From positions 1,116,001 through 1,180,000 of the forward strand of contig OY829369.1 of NCBI GenBank assembly GCA_963691775.1: 64,000 nt of DNA, given 5' to 3'. Source of the DNA: JAZBPO01 sp963691775 (lineage in GTDB: Bacteria; Pseudomonadota; Gammaproteobacteria; Pseudomonadales; Azotimanducaceae). The translations under genes and the position numbers were made by a program. A model generated the notes under the pieces. It was given only the letters and a program-made list of their open reading frames with translations, did no database searches and was not told the origin of the DNA. Positions within the stretch are counted from its first letter, which is position 1. Each line of letters begins with the position of its first letter. Positions 1-8,260 of this stretch are shown here, in pieces.

Positions 1-2
1 AG

Positions 3-932
3 GATACGGTTGAGTGTCTTGAGTCCCTTCGCGCCCTCGAAGGCGTCGCGCACCGCGTCGTCGTCTGTGACAACGGTTCAAGTGACAACAGCCTTTTGCA
101 CCTCCGCCAATGGGCACGCGACCAGGGCGTCGAGACGCTGGAAATCGACGGCGCCGGCGCAGCCACCCCGCGCGGCAGCATCACCGCAGAACTCGTACTG
201 GTCGATAACGGCGCCAACATCGGGTTTGCAGCGGGTAGCAACACGGGCCTGCGCTTTGCCCTCGCATGTGAGGAGACAACCCACGTTTGGCTTCTCAACA
301 ACGACACGATCGTCGAGCCACGCGCCCTCCAGGCGATGGTAGAACGCATGGCTGGAGACCCGCGAACCGGCGTCTGCGGATCGCTTGTGAAATTCTATGA
401 TGATCCACGGGTGATTCAGTTCATTGGCGGCGCCCGGTTCGACTACCGCAGCGGCATTGGTGCCATGGGCGAGGGCCGCTATCGCAGCGATTCGGAACAC
501 ATCGACTTTCGCCGCATCGAACAGGAGCTTGACTACATAACCGGCTGCACCATGCTTGTCAGTCGCGAGTTCCTCGAGGACGTGGGCCTGATGGAAGAGG
601 GCTATTTCCTCTACTACGAGGAAATCGACTGGGCCATCCGCTACCGCGATCGCTGGCGCCATGTTGTTGCAGAGGACTCCATCGTCCTGCACAAGGAAGG
701 CAGTTCGATCGGCTCTGCATCGATGAAGAAATCCGCATCACCCCTTGCCGACTACTACATGGCGCGCAGCAAACTGCTGTTCATGTCCCGCCACCGGCGC
801 GCCTGGTCACTATGGGCCCGCCTGCTGACCATCGCTCAAGCGATCAATCGCGCCCGTCGCATGCAGTGGGGCAACGTGCGCGCCCTGCTCTACGCTGTCC
901 TGGGACGGCGCTTTCCCGGCGCGGCCGTCTGA
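3..932 (+). CDS. Family 2 glycosyltransferase (rhamnosyltransferase-like), 5' truncated by window edge
   Basis: The reading frame is open from base 3, so the true start lies outside the window; 309 codons are visible. Near the visible N-terminus is VVVCDNGSSDNS, the nucleotide-sugar-binding strand of GT-A/GT2 enzymes. LLNNDT follows at about residue 103, in the place of the DxD-type metal site, and GYFLYYEEIDWAIRYR lies further on, with the acidic pair expected of the catalytic base region. This layout is typical of dTDP-rhamnose-type transferases that build surface polysaccharide at the inner membrane. The C-terminal 80 residues are basic and partly hydrophobic. The donor and acceptor sugars cannot be told. 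Family assignment is firm; the rhamnosyl specificity is a guess. Confidence 0.88.
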   Translation, partial: DTVECLESLRALEGVAHRVVVCDNGSSDNSLLHLRQWARDQGVETLEIDGAGAATPRGSITAELVLVDNGANIGFAAGSNTGLRFALACEETTHVWLLNNDTIVEPRALQAMVERMAGDPRTGVCGSLVKFYDDPRVIQFIGGARFDYRSGIGAMGEGRYRSDSEHIDFRRIEQELDYITGCTMLVSREFLEDVGLMEEGYFLYYEEIDWAIRYRDRWRHVVAEDSIVLHKEGSSIGSASMKKSASPLADYYMARSKLLFMSRHRRAWSLWARLLTIAQAINRARRMQWGNVRALLYAVLGRRFPGAAV

Positions 933-1678
933 CCACACCCCGCAGACGCTTCCGGCCTCGGCCTCGGCCCCGACGCCTCGATCGACACGCGTTACGGAAC
1001 TTCTGATCAATCAGCGCTCAGCAGCTGAGCGTGAATCTGACTCCCGTGCGGCAACGCGGAGCGCAGGTCCAGGGAAAGGGCCCTCTGGCCCGGAGCCATC
1101 ATCGCCAGTGGTCGCGCGCGCGGGCCGCGGACGTGCGCCCGGTGCAGGCAGGAAGACCGGCCGGGCGCCCTGTTGCAAAAGCATCCTCGTCAAGCGGAAC
1201 GTTTCCGTGACGCGACAGGATCGACCAAGCGCACATCTATCGAACCACCGCCATTGCTCTGTGCTCGCCGCCCGCTCCGAAATGGCCGCGAAGCTGCCAA
1301 GGTGAACTTCGTTGCGGGCCGGGGATGAACCAGGGCAAAACTGCGATCTTCGTCCCCCGTCTGGCAGGACCCGCCGATCATCCGTTGCTACAGGGTTGAT
1401 CTCGGCCCGGGACAAGTGCGGCCGAGGCGCCAGAACGCACCCTGCACCTCGGCACCGCCATCGGAATACGCCGGTGCGCGCAGCGTTCCGCGCGGGCAGG
1501 CTCGAGAACGGTCGAGCATCGCGCTTGGCCCCCGCAGCCTTCCCTTTTCGCAAAGAACAGCCGGCTTGGGTTCGCAATACGCAAGCCGCATTGCGCGATC
1601 TGCGCAGCGCACTGGGCGGAATGCACGTTAACCCAGTTAACCCTCTTTAGATTCAATGACTTGCTAGGCCTTTCAGCG
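933..1678. other. Long non-coding gap
   Basis: About 750 bases separate the glycosyltransferase stop from the next promoter. Several short open frames exist on both strands, but they are Arg/Pro-rich, lack ribosome-binding sites and resemble no family I know. I see no tRNA-like or repeated structure. The last 60 bases are less GC-rich (around 1627-1680) and lead into the sigma-54-type promoter. The rest may hold upstream activator sites or a decayed gene, but nothing specific is visible. Confidence 0.5.
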
Positions 1679-1695
1679 CTGGCACATCACTTGCT
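1679..1695 (+). promoter_or_regulatory. Sigma-54 (RpoN) promoter, -24/-12 type
   Basis: CTGGCACATCACTTGCT matches the RpoN consensus YTGGCACG-N4-TTGCW at every strongly conserved base. GG at 1681-1682 and GC at 1693-1694 are separated by exactly 10 bases, the diagnostic spacing. Transcription would begin near 1705, about 27 bases before the ATG at 1732. Such promoters need a bacterial enhancer-binding protein; none is encoded in this window. Confidence 0.8.
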
Positions 1696-1731
1696 GTCGG
1701 TCCGTAGTTGATCTGTATTGGGAGTACCGGG

Positions 1732-3888
1732 ATGGACTGTAAAACGTTCGCACGCACAGCGCTCTTCATACCGCTCGCCCTCGCGGGCGCGACCGCGGCG
1801 GCCGGCCCGTTTTCAGAGTGTCCCGAGGAGGCGTTCCTCGCCCAGACGGCAAACTCCCGGTTCTACGGCGTGGATCTCGGCTCCGGCAACTACCGCGAGC
1901 TGCATCGCACGAGTGGAAGGGGGGTCATCAACGCAATCGGCTTCAGCATACATGACGCGTATCTGTACGGCTGGAACAAGCCTACCCAAACGCTCCTGCG
2001 CATACACGAAGACTACACGATCGACGAATTGACCTTGACGCCCGCCGTAGACAGTCACTTCTACGTCGGAGACGTATCGGTTCTCGAGAACGCCTATTAC
2101 ATGTATCGGCGCGGCGGGAGTGACGTGCACGGTCTCTGGCGGGTCGACCTTGACGATACCTCACCGGACTACCTGAGCCCGCAGCGCATCACCGACGGGC
2201 GAAACCCATTCCTCAACATCTTCGACATCGCGTTCCACCCCGACAACGGCCTCGCGTACACCGTCGACTCCGCAGGGCGGCTGTATTCCATTGATCCCTC
2301 CACAGGCCAGGCGACACAAATCTCGAACGTCGGCGTAACAGGCACTTTCGGCGCCGTGTACTTCGACATCGGCGGTAACTTCTACATCAGCCACAACAAG
2401 ACCGGGCGCATCTACTCGATCGATCTGACCGCCTCATCGCCGACCGCTACCTACTTTTCTCAGGGACCATCTTCGTCGCAGAACGATGGCGCCCGCTGCG
2501 CCCTCGCTTCCGTACCGGAGATTCTGCAGACCCTGTGGGACTTCGGGGACGCGCCTAATTCCTACGGCACCGACATGGATGGGAACGGCGCGCGCCACCA
2601 GCAGTCCACGAGCGGCGTGTTCATGGGCGACGGCGTCGATTTCGAAACTCAGGCAATGAATGGCGTTTCTCAGTCTGACGAGAGCGTCATATCGGCGGAT
2701 GACTTTGGTGATGCCAGCATCCGCCTGAACGGCGACGAGGACGGTGTCGTCTTCGCAACGTCATTGAGCGCAGGCGATCAGGCGATCGTTTCCGTGAAGG
2801 GAGGTGACACGGGCGGCTTGCTCAACGCCTGGATCGATTTCAACCAGAACGGCAAATTCGACGATTCGGAGCAGGTTCTCAACGACTACAGCCTCGCCAA
2901 GGACGCCAACCAGAACATCACGATCTCGGTTCCGAGCAACGCTGAAAATGGCCTTACCTGGGCGCGCTTCCGCGTCGCTTCGGACTCCGGCATTCAGGCG
3001 GTTGGCGGCGCTGCAGACGGTGAGGTCGAGGACTACCAGGTCTCGGTCTCCGCAGCGCAGCCGAATGAGACCTTCTACCCCTCATCGAACTCCACCGTGT
3101 CTGTTGCCTTCGAAGATCTCTGGCCCGGCCAGGGTGACTACGACCTGAATGACTTCGTCGTCCAACTTCGCACGAGTCAGGAAACGGGCGACGGCATGAC
3201 GACTGCAATCGGTATCGAAGGGGACGTCACCGCCGTTGGCGCATCCTTCCGCAATGGCTTCGCGATTCAGATCGATGAGATCACCCGCAGCCAGGTGGTG
3301 GAAGGGACGATCGAATTCGAGATAAACGGAGAAACCGTATCCGCATCGCCCCTTGAGGACAGCCAAAGTAGAGCCGTCTTCGTTGTCTCCGAGAATATCT
3401 GGGACTTCGTCGAGCCGGAGGAAGGCTGCAGCTTCTACCGGACCGAAGGGAACTGCGGCGAGTCAACGATCCAGTTCGGTTTCAAGCTCCGCGCACAGCT
3501 GGTCGGCGTAACGGAGGGCACAATCGCTCAGGGCGTCTTCAACCCCTTCCTGTTCGCGACGCCCGGGTTCGTGCGCAGCACCATGTTCAGCTCGCCGCCC
3601 GGCCGGCCGCTCGAGATTCACCTGAAAAATGCTCTGTGGACCGACCTGTTCGACACCAACCTGTTCGGGCGCGGAGACGACGCGTCCAATGCGGCTCAGG
3701 GCCTGACGTATCAGACCGCCACAGGCCTGCCCTGGGCGATAGAAATCGGCCCGAACTGGGAGCATCCGACCGAGTTCACGGATCTCGTAGAGGCCTACCC
3801 GGACTTCGTCGAGTTCGTCACTTCCGGCGGAAGCAGCAAGATCAACTGGTTCACCAACCCCGTCGAAGACAAGGTCTATCGCGACTGA
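1732..3888 (+). CDS. Secreted LruC domain protein with propeller-like and GEVED domains
   Basis: 718 residues. I chose the ATG at 1732 because a GGAG sequence and the sigma-54 promoter sit just upstream and a signal peptide follows at once (MDCKTF, hydrophobic core ending ATAAAG). Residues about 30-265 resemble the beta-propeller-like DUF6923 domain (SRFYGVDLGSG, LYSIDPSTG). Residues about 340-440 hold a GEVED domain (LNAWIDFNQNGKFDD, GEVEDYQVSV). The C-terminal 270 residues match the LruC/DUF4842 domain (WPGQGDYDLNDFVV near its start, YPDFVEFVTSGG near its end). Such proteins are exported and often surface-associated; LruC is named from a Leptospira outer-envelope protein. There is no PEP-CTERM or other C-terminal sorting tail. 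The lipoprotein gene 28 bases downstream is probably co-transcribed. The molecular role is unknown. Confidence 0.87.
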   Translation: MDCKTFARTALFIPLALAGATAAAGPFSECPEEAFLAQTANSRFYGVDLGSGNYRELHRTSGRGVINAIGFSIHDAYLYGWNKPTQTLLRIHEDYTIDELTLTPAVDSHFYVGDVSVLENAYYMYRRGGSDVHGLWRVDLDDTSPDYLSPQRITDGRNPFLNIFDIAFHPDNGLAYTVDSAGRLYSIDPSTGQATQISNVGVTGTFGAVYFDIGGNFYISHNKTGRIYSIDLTASSPTATYFSQGPSSSQNDGARCALASVPEILQTLWDFGDAPNSYGTDMDGNGARHQQSTSGVFMGDGVDFETQAMNGVSQSDESVISADDFGDASIRLNGDEDGVVFATSLSAGDQAIVSVKGGDTGGLLNAWIDFNQNGKFDDSEQVLNDYSLAKDANQNITISVPSNAENGLTWARFRVASDSGIQAVGGAADGEVEDYQVSVSAAQPNETFYPSSNSTVSVAFEDLWPGQGDYDLNDFVVQLRTSQETGDGMTTAIGIEGDVTAVGASFRNGFAIQIDEITRSQVVEGTIEFEINGETVSASPLEDSQSRAVFVVSENIWDFVEPEEGCSFYRTEGNCGESTIQFGFKLRAQLVGVTEGTIAQGVFNPFLFATPGFVRSTMFSSPPGRPLEIHLKNALWTDLFDTNLFGRGDDASNAAQGLTYQTATGLPWAIEIGPNWEHPTEFTDLVEAYPDFVEFVTSGGSSKINWFTNPVEDKVYRD

Positions 3889-3916
3889 CCCGGGAACAGA
3901 GACAGGAAGCTTAGCC

Positions 3917-4390
3917 ATGAACAAGCCTTTCATACTTCTCGCGCTCTGCACGGCCCTGATCGGTTGCGGCGGAGGTGGTGGGTCCGGCGGCACCGATCAG
4001 AGCGCGCCTGCACCCTCCGGAGACAGCAACGATGCCGCTACCGAAGCGCCGCAGCCCACTGCCGTAACACAGATGAGTGACCTTGCGGTGGATCAGAGTT
4101 TCGTTTTCTCCTCATCCTTTCCCGTTGGCGTTTCCATCGATGTTTCGACGAGTAACCCCGATGCCGACTACGTAACTGTGTGCCTGCCGAGCACATCCGA
4201 ACCGGCAGAACCGGATTTCGGCAACTGCCTGGTACGCTCCGAGCTGGACGACGGACGGCTGAGTGGCGAATTCCAGGTCACCGGCAACACGACCCGCGTG
4301 TTCACTGTGCTCTGGGATTTCGCTAATCCCAGCGCGCCGGTCACGCGTAGTTTCGAGGTCGCTCCGGGCGGCGAGCCGATTGTGCTGTGA
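3917..4390 (+). CDS. Lipoprotein, paralogue of the one at 5028
   Basis: 157 residues. The N-terminus is a lipoprotein signal peptide with lipobox LIGC and acylated Cys17, followed by a Gly-rich tether (GGGGGSGG) and a Ser/Ala/Pro linker. The C-terminal 85 residues form a compact domain with two conserved Cys (VCLP and NCLV) and an aromatic strand (VFTVLWDF). They align over their whole length with the C-terminus of the second lipoprotein at 5028-5456. The gene lies 28 bases after the LruC gene and probably shares its sigma-54 promoter. The domain is not one I can name; it could bind the LruC protein or the envelope. Lipoprotein status is firm, function unknown. Confidence 0.82.
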   Translation: MNKPFILLALCTALIGCGGGGGSGGTDQSAPAPSGDSNDAATEAPQPTAVTQMSDLAVDQSFVFSSSFPVGVSIDVSTSNPDADYVTVCLPSTSEPAEPDFGNCLVRSELDDGRLSGEFQVTGNTTRVFTVLWDFANPSAPVTRSFEVAPGGEPIVL

Positions 4391-4573
4391 GGCAAGGCGG
4401 CCTCGCATGCTGACGACAGCACGCTCTTCCGTCCATGCAGGCGCCCCACGACCAGGCACCAACCGAGCAGGCTGATCCCCCTGTCTCGGCGCGCAAGGGG
4501 CGCCCAGCCCGTGGTTGCCGAAGCGGATGCCCCCCGTTTCCGGCCACAAGGGTTTCAGCGGCCCGTACGACCC

Positions 4574-4617
4574 AGCGGCGCGGCGGTGATGACCACCCCG
4601 CGCCGCTCTTCTTTTCT
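4574..4617 (+). terminator. Rho-independent terminator after the LruC-lipoprotein operon
   Basis: AGCGGCGCGG (4574-4583) pairs perfectly with CCGCGCCGCT (4598-4607). An inner GGTG/CACC stem extends the hairpin, and the T-rich run CTTCTTTTCT follows. It lies about 180 bases after the lipoprotein stop on the same strand, so it would end the operon and insulate the next promoter. Confidence 0.75.
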
Positions 4618-4949
4618 CGGCAAGCGATTGCAAACACCGTGACCGCGCCGAAGCAGGTCCAGCATCCAGCCGCGCTGAGGCCCTCCCCGGCACCCCGCCA
4701 TGCGGCTCGGTGAACACGCATTTCGCGCACGATCGTCCGCGGCGCTGCGACCCGCCCGCGGTCGCTCGATTCCGGGCGACGCGCCCTCCAGACCACTGAA
4801 GTCATAGCGCGTCCTGGTACCACGCTTCGTGGATTTCCAGATTCGCAATCCGCCCGCAATGTGCATCGCGGAATGCGAAGCGCTCCACGCTAGAGGTCAC
4901 GTGGCTGGCCATTTGGCCCACGACATACGGGGGCTTCAGCGTCGACCCG

Positions 4950-4967
4950 TGCGGCACGGGGGTTGCA
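4950..4967 (+). promoter_or_regulatory. Second sigma-54 (RpoN) promoter
   Basis: TGCGGCACGGGGGTTGCA has GGCACG at 4953-4958 and TTGCA at 4963-4967. GG (4953-4954) and GC (4965-4966) are separated by exactly 10 bases. The match to TGGCACG-N4-TTGCA lacks only the T before GG. The predicted start is near 4978, giving a leader of about 50 bases before the lipoprotein ATG at 5028. Confidence 0.75.
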
Positions 4968-5027
4968 CAGGCTATTGCCTGTCCGTCGTTCGATGGGGAC
5001 GGCGCCGACGCCTGGGGGACAACGCGC

Positions 5028-5456
5028 ATGAACAGATCGCTTTTCGTCTTCGCCCCGTACCTGATGCTTGCCGGCTGCACCTCGGGTGACACGCCGGTCG
5101 CGAGCTCCGAGATGACTGACACGGCAGTCAACGCCGTGCAGCGGAGAGGCTCACCCTCCCTGCCCGCCTCGGGCCCCGCCTTCTCCGTCCGTCTTGAAGT
5201 CGACGTTGCGATCACCCATCCCGACGTCGACTTCATCAGCGTCTGCCTCCCGGATCGCGAGAATCCTTACGCGCCTGATTTCGACAGCTGCCTCGTGAGC
5301 ACACGCCTAGACAGAGGACGGATTTCCGGTGAACTCCTCGTCGCCGCCGACATCTCCCGTCTGTTCACCGTGATCTGGGACGCGGCCTCACCCGACGATC
5401 CCTCTATCTCGAGCTTCGAGATCGGCCCGGGCGCAGACGCGATCGCTCTGATGTGA
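5028..5456 (+). CDS. Lipoprotein, paralogue of the one at 3917
   Basis: 142 residues. A lipoprotein signal peptide has lipobox LAGC with Cys17, the same position as in the paralogue. After a short Ser/Thr-rich linker, residues about 55-140 align with the first lipoprotein: the SVCLP and SCLV cysteines, RLFTVIWD and SFEIGPG are shared or conservatively changed. It lacks the Gly-rich tether of the first copy. It stands alone behind its own sigma-54 promoter, with a GGGGGAC ribosome-binding site. A tandem duplication that kept the same promoter class is the simplest history. Function unknown. Confidence 0.8.
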   Translation: MNRSLFVFAPYLMLAGCTSGDTPVASSEMTDTAVNAVQRRGSPSLPASGPAFSVRLEVDVAITHPDVDFISVCLPDRENPYAPDFDSCLVSTRLDRGRISGELLVAADISRLFTVIWDAASPDDPSISSFEIGPGADAIALM

Positions 5457-5599
5457 CGCCAGCCAGAAGCGCGTGAGCGCGCCTGCGATTGACCCACCCT
5501 TTGCCCAGCATCTCCACTGGCCGCTCAAAGCACCCGCTCCGCGCCCGGCCAGGGGCTGTCGGCCCCATGCCATGGGATGCCGGCGCGGACTCGAACGCT

Positions 5600-6826
5600 T
5601 CAGTCGGCCTCGATCGCGGGATACACCAGGGCCTTCATCTGGCCTCGGAAGTTGAACGTGCCCGACGGCATGAATTGCGTCATCAGAATCACGGCAAGGT
5701 CCTCTGCCGGGTCTACCCAGAAGATCGTACTTGCTGCGCCACCCCAGGCGATCTCCCCTGCGCTTCCTGCCGACGACGTCCGGTCCGGACCGAGGTTCAC
5801 CGAGAAGCCGAGACCGAAGCCGTAGCCTTCATTGTTTGTCTCGCTGAAGGTTCCGCGCGCCCACTGGGTGAGGTCGTCGCCATTCGGGAGGTGATTCGCC
5901 GCCATCAGCTCAAGCGTCTTCCGGCCGATGACGCGTGCGCCGTCGAGCGTGCCGCCGCCCAGCAGCATGCGACAGAACTGAAGATAGTCGCGCGCCGTTG
6001 CAACGAGGCCGCCGCCGCCGGAAAAGAACGTAGCCGGGCGGCCGTAGGGCGACGACATCGGATCATCCACGAGCTGCAGCGACTTGTCCGGTCCCCGCTG
6101 ATAGTTCGCCGCAAAGCGATCGAGCTTGTCCGCAGGCACGTCGAAACCGGTGTCGATCATGCCGAGCGGCTCGAAGATGCGGTCACGCAGGTAGCGGTCG
6201 AAGGGCATGCCGCTCATCCGCGCGACGAGCAGGCCGCAGACGTCCGTCGCCACGGAATAGTTCCAGGCCGAACCCGGCGTGAACTCCAGCGGCAGCTTGC
6301 CGAGGACCGCAGCCATGTCATCGAGCGTGGAAGCGTTCCGATCCACCCTGACTCCCGCCTTGCGGTAGGCCGCATCAACGTTGGTCGCCATCATGAAGTC
6401 ATAGGTCAGACCGCTCATGTGCGTCAGCAGATCCTTGACGTTCATCGGACGCTCGCAGGGGTCCGTCACGAAATTCGGATAGGTCCCCTGGCGATAGACG
6501 CGCAAACCCTCGAATTCTGGGATCCAGCGATGCACCGGGTCGTTCAATTGGAAGTGACCCTGCTCGTAGAGCTGCATGAGCGCGACCGAAGTAATCGGCT
6601 TGGACATGGAGTAGATGCGAAAGATCGTGTCCTCTCGCATCGGCTTGTCGCGCTCGATGTCCATCTTGCCGAGCGGCTCCATGTACGCGATCTCGCCGCG
6701 TCTGTAGACCAGCGGCAGAAACCCCGCCACCTTCCCGGGCTCGAGATAGCGCTGCTCCAGGTGCGAACGAATTCGCCCGAGCTGCGCCGCATTCATGCCT
6801 GCTGCCGTGACCGCCGTTGTATTCAC
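5600..6826 (-). CDS. Serine hydrolase, class C beta-lactamase-like (EstB/LpqH-type esterase family)
   Basis: 408 residues from a GTG at 6826, chosen because a strong GAGGAGGGAGAG ribosome-binding site lies just upstream; the next ATG at 6796 has none. The catalytic SxxK motif is SMSK in IYSMSKPITSVALMQL. The Tyr motif is YSV (WNYSVATD), as in EstB-type esterases, and WGGAAST near the C-terminus takes the place of the KTG/HxG box. No signal peptide is seen, so it is probably cytoplasmic and more likely an esterase or transacylase than a beta-lactamase. It is divergent from the Nudix gene at 6891, with 64 bases between the starts. Confidence 0.88.
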   Translation of the reverse strand: MNTTAVTAAGMNAAQLGRIRSHLEQRYLEPGKVAGFLPLVYRRGEIAYMEPLGKMDIERDKPMREDTIFRIYSMSKPITSVALMQLYEQGHFQLNDPVHRWIPEFEGLRVYRQGTYPNFVTDPCERPMNVKDLLTHMSGLTYDFMMATNVDAAYRKAGVRVDRNASTLDDMAAVLGKLPLEFTPGSAWNYSVATDVCGLLVARMSGMPFDRYLRDRIFEPLGMIDTGFDVPADKLDRFAANYQRGPDKSLQLVDDPMSSPYGRPATFFSGGGGLVATARDYLQFCRMLLGGGTLDGARVIGRKTLELMAANHLPNGDDLTQWARGTFSETNNEGYGFGLGFSVNLGPDRTSSAGSAGEIAWGGAASTIFWVDPAEDLAVILMTQFMPSGTFNFRGQMKALVYPAIEAD

Positions 6827-6890
6827 GAATCTCTCCCTCCTCAGCTCGCGCCAGTATAGTGGCTGCCCGCAGCACCTGAAGGAGTTCGCC

Positions 6891-7661
6891 GTGTACCGTG
6901 CCCCCGTCCAGCCGATCCGCCCGGCCGCCACCGTCATCATCGCCCGGGACGGCGACTTCGACGGCGACGGTGTCGTCGAGATGGAGGTCTTCATGCTGCG
7001 CCGAACCCAGGGCGCTTCCTTCGCCGGCGGCATGTACGTATTCCCCGGCGGCCGCGTCGAGTCGGACGACCATCTCCACGCCTGGGATACCTATCGGACC
7101 GGTCCGAATGAAGCTCAGGCCGCCCAGGTACGCGCCGTGGGCAACGAATGGCGGGGCTACTGGATCGCGGCGATCCGCGAGACCTTCGAAGAATCAGGCC
7201 TGCTCCTCGCCTATCGAGACGGCGCCCTGATGGAGTGGCGCGACGACGCTGAAGCCGCACGCTTCGACGCACTTCGCCACGACATTCACGAAGGCCGCCT
7301 CGACCTCGCGGAGCTGTGCGAGCGGGAAGGGCTGACCCTGGCCTGCGATCACGTGCACTTCTTCAATCGCTGGATCACGCCCCTCGGCCGGCCACGGCGC
7401 TTCGACACCCGCTTCTTCATCGCCGAGGCGCCCGCGGGACAGGCCGGTCTGCACGACGACAAGGAAACGGTCGACAGCCTGTGGATCACGCCGCGTCAGG
7501 CCCTCGAACGCCACGTCGAGGGTGACTTCGGCCTGATGGGTGTCACCGAGCGGCAACTACAGACGCTCGTCGACCTCGGCTCAGTCGCAGCCCTCCACGA
7601 CTGGGCCCTGTCCCGCGACGACTTTCCGATTTTCCGTCCGGTACTGCCGCCCGACGCCTGA
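6891..7661 (+). CDS. Nudix hydrolase, NUDT19-like
   Basis: 256 residues from GTG 6891, preceded by GAAGGAG. TATAGT at 6855-6860 could serve as its -10 element. The Nudix box is split: FPGGRVESDD carries the first Gly/Glu part, and after an insertion of about 40 residues AAIRETFEESGLLL gives the RE and EE metal ligands. This split box, together with the length, is typical of the NUDT19/RP2-type coenzyme A diphosphatases. The likely substrate is a CoA or acyl-CoA diphosphate in the cytoplasm. The Ntn-hydrolase gene starts 14 bases downstream, so the two are probably co-transcribed. Confidence 0.85.
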   Translation: MYRAPVQPIRPAATVIIARDGDFDGDGVVEMEVFMLRRTQGASFAGGMYVFPGGRVESDDHLHAWDTYRTGPNEAQAAQVRAVGNEWRGYWIAAIRETFEESGLLLAYRDGALMEWRDDAEAARFDALRHDIHEGRLDLAELCEREGLTLACDHVHFFNRWITPLGRPRRFDTRFFIAEAPAGQAGLHDDKETVDSLWITPRQALERHVEGDFGLMGVTERQLQTLVDLGSVAALHDWALSRDDFPIFRPVLPPDA

Positions 7662-7675
7662 AACGAGGAACCCAG

Positions 7676-8260
7676 ATGTCCGTCGCCATTGCAGTCGTGC
7701 GCGACCGCACCCTCGCCCTCGCCACCGATTCAATGATCCATTTCGGAGGCGACAAGATTCCGACGGCGAATCTCGCCGATCGAAAAATGCGCCCGGTGGG
7801 TCCCGCCTGGCTGGCTGCCACCGGCTGGTCCCTCTATTCGAATATCCTCGACGACTGGCTCGGCGGCCGAAAGCGCATGCCTTCGCTCGCCAATTCGGCG
7901 GCGATCTTTCGGTTCTTCAACGACTTCTGGGGGCAGCTCCACAACCGCTACAGCTTCGTGAAGGACCAGCCCGACGACCACGACTCGCCTTTTGGCGATC
8001 TCGATTCGACCTTCATCGTCGCGAGCCCGGGCGGGCTCTTCCACGTCGCGTCGGACCTTTCCGTCACGGAATTCCGCCAGTACTTCGCGATCGGCTCCGG
8101 TGGATCGATCGCGATGGGGGCGGCGCACGCACTCTGGGACTCGGACCTTTCGGCCGAGCAGATCGCCGTAAAGGCGGCAGAGGCCGCTATCGACATGGAC
8201 CTCTACTGCGGGGCACCCGTGAACGTCGAAACCGTGCGCCTCAAGAAAGCCGCGCGGTGA
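7676..8260 (+). CDS. HslV/proteasome-like Ntn hydrolase with Ser2
   Basis: 194 residues; ATG 7676 has a GAGGAA ribosome-binding site. The protein shows the small HslV/20S beta-subunit layout. After Met removal Ser2 would be the N-terminal nucleophile. ATDS (Asp18) and DRK (Lys37) sit where HslV has its catalytic Asp and Lys, and IGSGGSIAMGAAHAL matches the HslV IGSGG helix start. The C-terminal third (SAEQIAVKAAEAAID) also follows HslV. Canonical HslV has Thr at this position, and no HslU ATPase lies nearby. It resembles HslV-related proteins such as Anbu without being clearly any of them. Its stop overlaps the GTG start of a small gene, so the two are probably translationally coupled. Fold call fairly sure, activity inferred. 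Confidence 0.7.
   Translation: MSVAIAVVRDRTLALATDSMIHFGGDKIPTANLADRKMRPVGPAWLAATGWSLYSNILDDWLGGRKRMPSLANSAAIFRFFNDFWGQLHNRYSFVKDQPDDHDSPFGDLDSTFIVASPGGLFHVASDLSVTEFRQYFAIGSGGSIAMGAAHALWDSDLSAEQIAVKAAEAAIDMDLYCGAPVNVETVRLKKAAR

Larger units (their letters stand above)
4391..5027. other. Intergenic region holding a terminator and a promoter
   Basis: This 637-base gap contains the terminator at 4574-4617 and the sigma-54-type promoter at 4950-4967. The stretches between them carry only Arg/Pro-rich open frames without ribosome-binding sites, so I annotate no gene there. Confidence 0.5.

Noticed and set aside
1011..1577. Minus-strand open frame of 188 codons in the first long gap
   Set aside because: Arg/Ala/Pro-rich with no motif, no ribosome-binding site and no coupling to neighbours.
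5489..6859. Long open frame on the plus strand opposite the serine hydrolase
   Set aside because: The minus-strand gene has catalytic motifs and a good ribosome-binding site; the plus frame is Arg/His-rich without any motif, as expected from GC-rich codon usage.
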